Shown piece by piece: positions 62,545 to 64,000 of a stretch of 64,000 bases of DNA. Within the stretch, counting starts at the first letter, position 1; every line of letters begins with the position of its first letter. The stretch is taken from positions 62,001 through 126,000 of the forward strand of contig NZ_JAUNOQ010000008.1 in assembly GCF_030531065.1 (NCBI RefSeq), read 5' to 3'. The translations under genes and the position numbers were made by a program. Under the pieces are notes generated by a model. That model did no database searches. It was not told the origin of the DNA and saw nothing but the letters and a program-made list of their open reading frames with translations. The stretch is from Phascolarctobacterium sp. GTDB lineage: Bacteria; Bacillota; Negativicutes; Acidaminococcales; Acidaminococcaceae.

Positions 62545-63597
62545 TTAATGATATATTTTATAAGCTAAATCTCGAATTTTAGAAGATTTTGAAAGTAACT
62601 TCTTGATAACGTCTCTTCTTGTAGTTCCTCTAGGTAAAAGGAGATCAATTACACGATGAAGTATGCCAACCCTTTCATTTCTAGCTGCTATTATACACAT
62701 TCTTCTCACAACTTCTTCGTAATAAGGCGATTTCCTAGCATACTCCCACCATCTGTAACCATATCCTATCATAGGATAATCCCACGGTTTTGGAAAAGCT
62801 GCATAATGAATTATATACGGAGTAGTTATAGCCTTTTTCCATAAATTAACGCTTGATTCTGGTGCATTCAATATATGTTCAGTAGACGACATCCTCTCTG
62901 GGAACAAATTCCAATTCAAGCACAAATGCTGTATATGTCCATCAAATAGTACATTAAAAGCATCTTGTTCAGCGCAGCGTAACTTTCGCTTTTGCCAAAA
63001 TAGCATGATGTCATCTTGCTTAAAATCATTTCTTATTTTCTCTAAATTTAGTAAAATCACATCCGCATTAATATAATCATATGGATCCGCCATATTTAAC
63101 TCTTCTCTAGGTATATCCATATTTAACCTACCATGATACCCTAAATCAATTACTCCGGCTATGTATTTATCTTTATCCATATAAGTATTGATTAATTCAC
63201 AAATATCTTTTTCTATTATTATATCAGCGCCTAAATTTAATGCTTTATCGTAATTTAATAAAATCCACGGTAAAGCTAATCTATAGTAATTAAGGTTAAG
63301 ATATTGGTATTTACTATTTTTTATATATTTTTCGACAATTTCTGTTGGATCGCAAAATCTTATTGATATATTTTCTTGTTGAATTGTTAAATTTCCTAAT
63401 AAATTCTTATCATATTCTTCTATCTCATTGCTTAATATGATAATATCATAAAAATTTTCTTTAGAACTGCACTCTAACAATGATTGCAATGCTACACTTA
63501 AATATGGCACAAACAAAGCGCTTGTTTCAAAAACTATTGCAGTTGTAACACCACTAAAAGCTGGTTTTATACTACAAAATTTTACCTTGTTAATCAT
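62545..63597 (-). CDS. Glycosyltransferase family 8
   Basis: 350-aa GT8 enzyme that transfers hexose from a nucleotide sugar. The donor-site motif is ALNLGADIIIEKD: family members usually have DxD, here it is GxD. The middle has AEQDAFNVLFDG and LNWN, and the C-terminal sugar-binding motif HYAAFPKPW corresponds to HxxGxxKPW. It could make an outer glycan on lipopolysaccharide or a surface protein. Its start overlaps the stop of the upstream gene (ATGA). Confidence 0.88.
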   Translation of the reverse strand: MINKVKFCSIKPAFSGVTTAIVFETSALFVPYLSVALQSLLECSSKENFYDIIILSNEIEEYDKNLLGNLTIQQENISIRFCDPTEIVEKYIKNSKYQYLNLNYYRLALPWILLNYDKALNLGADIIIEKDICELINTYMDKDKYIAGVIDLGYHGRLNMDIPREELNMADPYDYINADVILLNLEKIRNDFKQDDIMLFWQKRKLRCAEQDAFNVLFDGHIQHLCLNWNLFPERMSSTEHILNAPESSVNLWKKAITTPYIIHYAAFPKPWDYPMIGYGYRWWEYARKSPYYEEVVRRMCIIAARNERVGILHRVIDLLLPRGTTRRDVIKKLLSKSSKIRDLAYKIYH

Positions 63598-64000
63598 TTC
63601 ATATACCTATCTTTCTTTACAACAATTTTATCAGCGTACTTATCCATTTCTTTGCTAATTACCTTCACTCTAATATATTGATATAAATATCTAGCTATAA
63701 CTAACACAAAAATGCGTGGCAAATTTTGTACGAAAAAGTCCACAACTTTTTTCTTAAAAGTCCTTGTGTCTGGAAGCAAAGCTCTTTTATTCCAAGGAGT
63801 CAACGCAGCATATTTTAAATATAAGGCTTTAGCAGGATGATTATTATTCTCAATCCACGCCCTGTTTAAAATAAAAAAGCACGTTGTCAAATGAATAAGG
63901 CATGGGTTTGCTAGAGCAGCTCGTACATCTCCTTCAGAATAAAATCTCTTAGGATTCCGCAAATACATATGTTCTTTATAGTTTAAACACATCATTAAAG
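63594..64000 (-). CDS. GT8-like glycosyltransferase, 5' end outside window
   Basis: The open frame continues past position 64000. The visible about 135 aa contain CLIHLTTCFFILNRAWIEN and YLKYAALTPW, which resemble the C-terminal region of GT8 transferases (IHFT...RPW and YKxMSPW), then a basic hydrophobic tail. So this is the C-terminal part of another glycosyltransferase in the same operon. The assignment is by motif only. Confidence 0.55.
   Translation of the reverse strand, partial: LMMCLNYKEHMYLRNPKRFYSEGDVRAALANPCLIHLTTCFFILNRAWIENNNHPAKALYLKYAALTPWNKRALLPDTRTFKKKVVDFFVQNLPRIFVLVIARYLYQYIRVKVISKEMDKYADKIVVKKDRYMK

Overview
The window reads as chromosome of a Negativicutes bacterium (a Firmicutes lineage with an outer membrane), most likely near Phascolarctobacterium/Acidaminococcus. 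The gene order is clostridial/Bacillus-like (rimP-nusA-rnpM-L7Ae-infB-rbfA-nrnA-truB-ribF-rpsO; a PyrR-type leader before pyrB-pyrC-carA-carB-pyrK-pyrD). The cell nevertheless has outer-membrane equipment: two autotransporters ending in beta-barrels with C-terminal Phe, and an OmpH/Skp-like periplasmic protein. The taxonomic call is inference. Most genes are GC-rich. The right end (about 61.4-64 kb), the aldo-keto reductase region and the autotransporter passengers are clearly AT-rich.

Region 1 (1-12,962, mostly minus strand) is a selenium/molybdenum hydroxylase cluster: moaA (cut by the window edge), a three-subunit xanthine-dehydrogenase-type enzyme, a MocA-like cytidylyltransferase (plus strand), a nucleobase permease, an XdhC-type maturation factor, YqeB, DUF3343, a cysteine-desulfurase-like enzyme, YedF, SelD and YqeC. 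No selA or selB is present in the window. This matches the 'orphan SelD' labile-selenium molybdenum hydroxylase trait. Two broken genes (DUF1016 and RhuM fragments) and a small unknown gene sit inside it.

Region 2 (13-20.9 kb): a Fic protein with a C-terminal self-inhibition motif, an OmpH-like chaperone, a FabK-like reductase, ilvD, autotransporter 1, and a RelB/YafQ pair whose toxin carries a nonsense codon. Region 3 (21-31 kb): the pyrimidine operon under a PyrR-type attenuator, with a short mobile-like repeat between pyrD and pyrF. Region 4: a membrane acyltransferase and autotransporter 2. Region 5 (35.7-44.2 kb): the translation/RNA operon rpsO to rimP. Region 6 (44.2-57.9 kb): a phosphoesterase lipoprotein, aldo-keto reductase, acetyltransferase, secDF-yajC, folate cyclo-ligase, queuosine genes (tgt, queA, queH), a SpoIID-like protein, ruvABC and yebC. 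Region 7 (58-61.4 kb): a DUF4143 protein lacking an ATP-binding loop, and two Rpn-family nucleases followed by matching terminator cassettes. Region 8 (61.5-64 kb): an AT-rich glycosyltransferase locus.

The most notable pattern is at surface genes. Both autotransporters share about 300 bp of upstream DNA, and each promoter has a poly-G tract (7 and 8 G) exactly between -35 and -10, giving 16- and 17-bp spacers. A glycosyltransferase at the right end is frameshifted exactly at a G6 tract, and one extra G restores a full-length protein. Together these suggest poly-G slippage as an on/off or graded switch of surface structures. This is inferred from one sequence and needs population or strain comparison.
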